A program made the position numbers and the translations under genes. From NCBI GenBank assembly GCA_947626485.1, contig CANQSG010000109.1:1-6424 (forward strand): a stretch of DNA of 6,424 nucleotides, given 5' to 3'. The first letter of the stretch is position 1; the number at the start of each line of letters is the position of its first letter. Positions 4,795 to 6,424 of this stretch are shown here, one piece after another. A model generated the notes under the pieces. The model ran no database searches. It was not told the DNA's origin and saw only the letters and a program-made list of their open reading frames with translations. The stretch comes from an uncultured Clostridia bacterium (GTDB lineage Bacteria; Bacillota; Clostridia; Oscillospirales; Acutalibacteraceae).

Positions 4795-6424
4795 ATGGAG
4801 GATAAATTTTCGGTTTTGAAGCGCTGCTTCGGGTATGACGGCTTTCGGGCGGGGCAGGCGGAGCTGATCGACGCGCTGACGGCGGGGCGCGACGCGCTGG
4901 GCATTCTGCCTACCGGCGGCGGAAAAAGCCTTTGCTATCAAATCCCCGCCCTGCTGCTGCCGGGCGTCACGCTGGTGATCTCGCCGCTGATCGCCCTGAT
5001 GCAGGATCAAGTCCTCTCCTTACAGGCGGCGGGCATCCCGGCGGCTTTTTTGAACAGCACCCTCTCCCCCGAGGAAATGCAGACGGTCTGCCGCCGCTTC
5101 CGGCAGGGGGACTACCGCCTGCTCTACGTGGCGCCCGAGCGGCTCGACGTGCCCGATTTCCGCGCGGCGGCGTCGGCGGCGTCCCTCTCGCTCGTGGCGG
5201 TGGACGAGGCGCACTGCATCTCCCAATGGGGGCAGGATTTTCGCCCGAGCTATCTGCGCATCTCCGATTTTCTTCTCTCCCTGCCGAACCGCCCGCCGGT
5301 CGGCGCCTTCACCGCGACGGCGACCGCCCGGGTGCAGGAGGACGTCGTCCACGCCCTCGGACTGCGCGACCCGCTGCGGGTCGTCACCGGCTTCGACCGC
5401 CCCAATCTCTATTACGCCGTGCTGTGCCCGAAGGACAAGCGGGCGACGCTGCTGCGGCTGCTGCGCGAGCGCGCCGACCGCAGCGGCATTGTTTACTGCG
5501 CCACCCGGCGGCAGGTCGACGAGCTGACCGAACTGCTGCGCGAGCGGGACATCCCGGCGGTCTGCTATCACGCGGGGCTGCCGGAGCAGACGCGGCGCGA
5601 CAACCAGACGGCCTTCGTCTACGACCGCGCGCGGGTGATGGTGGCGACAAACGCCTTCGGCATGGGCATCGACAAGTCCAACGTCTCCTTCGTCATCCAC
5701 TTCAGCCTGCCCCAGAGCCTCGAAGCCTATTATCAGGAGGCGGGGCGCGCGGGGCGGGACGGCGCGCCGGCAGACTGCATTTTGCTCTATGCGCCGGGCG
5801 ACGTGCAGACCGTCCGCCTCCTGCTGCAAAGTGACGACAACAGCGAGCGCCCCGAAGAAGAGCGCCGCCGCACCCGGGCGCAGGCGCTCGAACGGCTCGA
5901 CGCCATGGTCGCCTACTGCAAAACCGCCCGCTGCCTGCGCGGCTGCCTGCTTTCCTATTTCGGGCAGACCCACCCCGACGCCTGCGGCCACTGCGAAAAC
6001 TGCCGCACCGCGTGGCAAACCCGCGACGTCACGCAGGAAGCCCGCATGGTGCTCTCCTGCGTCGCGCGCATCCGTCGGACGCTCGGCTACTCGGTCGGCC
6101 CGGCGCTGGTGATGCAGGTGCTGCGGGGCGGCAAAACCAAACGCGTTTCCGAGCTCTCGCTCGACGCCCTGTCGACCTACGGCCTGCTGCGCGACCGGTC
6201 GGCAGAACAGGTGCAGGCGCTGCTCGACTGCCTGCTCGAGCAGGGGGTGCTGTCTCTGTCGCAGCCCTACGGCGCCCTTGTGCTGACCGGGCGGGCGAAG
6301 GACGTCCTGACCGGCGGCGCGCAGGTCCTGCTGCAAGAGCGGGTCGACCCGCCGGAAAAGACCGCCGAACCGACCGAGGCCGCCGCGCCGACCGACGAGG
6401 CGCCCGATTCCGAGCTGCTAGAAG
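4795..6424 (+). CDS. recQ: ATP-dependent DNA helicase RecQ (3' end beyond window)
   Basis: The first 543 codons of a superfamily 2 3'-to-5' DNA helicase acting in recombinational repair and stalled-fork processing. The ATG has AGAAAGGA five bases upstream. Visible motifs: RecQ motif 0 (GYDGFRAGQAELI, 13-25), Walker A TGGGKS (40-45), Walker B DEAH (137-140), the RecQ aromatic-rich loop QWGQDFRPSY (144-153), motif III TATA (173-176), motif V (VMVATNAFGMGIDK, 281-294) and motif VI QEAGRAGRDG (314-323). The zinc site is complete: Cys380, Cys397, Cys400 and Cys403, the same spacing as in E. coli RecQ. Residues about 410-512 form the RQC winged-helix region, followed by a Pro/Glu/Ala-rich linker (517-538) after which an HRDC domain would be expected outside the window. 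No defects are seen. It has its own promoter candidate and seems functionally unrelated to the upstream carbohydrate genes. Confidence 0.97.
   Translation, partial: MEDKFSVLKRCFGYDGFRAGQAELIDALTAGRDALGILPTGGGKSLCYQIPALLLPGVTLVISPLIALMQDQVLSLQAAGIPAAFLNSTLSPEEMQTVCRRFRQGDYRLLYVAPERLDVPDFRAAASAASLSLVAVDEAHCISQWGQDFRPSYLRISDFLLSLPNRPPVGAFTATATARVQEDVVHALGLRDPLRVVTGFDRPNLYYAVLCPKDKRATLLRLLRERADRSGIVYCATRRQVDELTELLRERDIPAVCYHAGLPEQTRRDNQTAFVYDRARVMVATNAFGMGIDKSNVSFVIHFSLPQSLEAYYQEAGRAGRDGAPADCILLYAPGDVQTVRLLLQSDDNSERPEEERRRTRAQALERLDAMVAYCKTARCLRGCLLSYFGQTHPDACGHCENCRTAWQTRDVTQEARMVLSCVARIRRTLGYSVGPALVMQVLRGGKTKRVSELSLDALSTYGLLRDRSAEQVQALLDCLLEQGVLSLSQPYGALVLTGRAKDVLTGGAQVLLQERVDPPEKTAEPTEAAAPTDEAPDSELLE

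Noticed and set aside
5020..6336. A 438-codon minus-strand frame opposite recQ
   Set aside because: The plus strand carries all RecQ motifs; the antisense product is Arg/Ala/Val-rich shadow.
1..6424. tRNA or rRNA genes, CRISPR array, insertion sequence or prophage genes
   Set aside because: No cloverleaf, spaced repeats, transposase or terminal inverted repeats were seen. Beta-helix folds also occur in phage tailspikes, but the lipoprotein signal and the absence of phage genes argue against that.

Overview
This window comes from a GC-rich bacterium (coding DNA roughly two thirds G+C by eye). Purine-rich Shine-Dalgarno sites (a near-perfect AAGGAGG ahead of one gene), LexA-box-like motifs of the Gram-positive type, two lipoprotein signal peptides and the overall protein style suggest a GC-rich Firmicute, perhaps a Clostridia/Oscillospirales-type gut or anaerobic organism. 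That placement is an inference; no marker gene settles it.

Layout. The left half (1-2758) carries three genes on the minus strand, read in the order 2758 to 1712, 1642 to 401, and 324 to beyond the left edge. The first encodes a cytosolic right-handed beta-helix protein of the pectate-lyase-3 superfamily. The second encodes its paralogue, with a lipoprotein signal peptide. The third is the start of another lipoprotein with a long Gly/Ser-rich tether. Gaps of 69 and 76 bp, each with a GC hairpin and no convincing terminator, are compatible with one operon. A 356-bp AT-rich divergent region (2759-3114) holds overlapping promoter candidates facing both ways, two inverted repeats, a C-rich tract and a minus-strand terminator-like hairpin. 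To its right a plus-strand regulator gene (3115-4656) encodes an AraC-family protein. Its last 220 residues look like a GH16 (laminarinase-type) jelly roll in which the catalytic acidic motif is not recognisable. After a 138-bp gap with a LexA-box-like palindrome, a strong promoter candidate and a GC hairpin leader comes recQ (4795 to the right edge, incomplete).

How it may work together. The most interesting unit is the divergent pair: a one-component regulator (cupin + AraC HTH + apparently inactive GH16-like carbohydrate-binding domain) beside an operon of surface-anchored and cytosolic beta-helix proteins. A simple reading is a small polysaccharide or oligosaccharide utilisation locus whose regulator senses a glycan fragment through a recruited enzyme fold. 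Substrate and enzyme activity cannot be read from the sequence. recQ appears to be an independent housekeeping DNA-repair gene with its own, possibly SOS-responsive, promoter.
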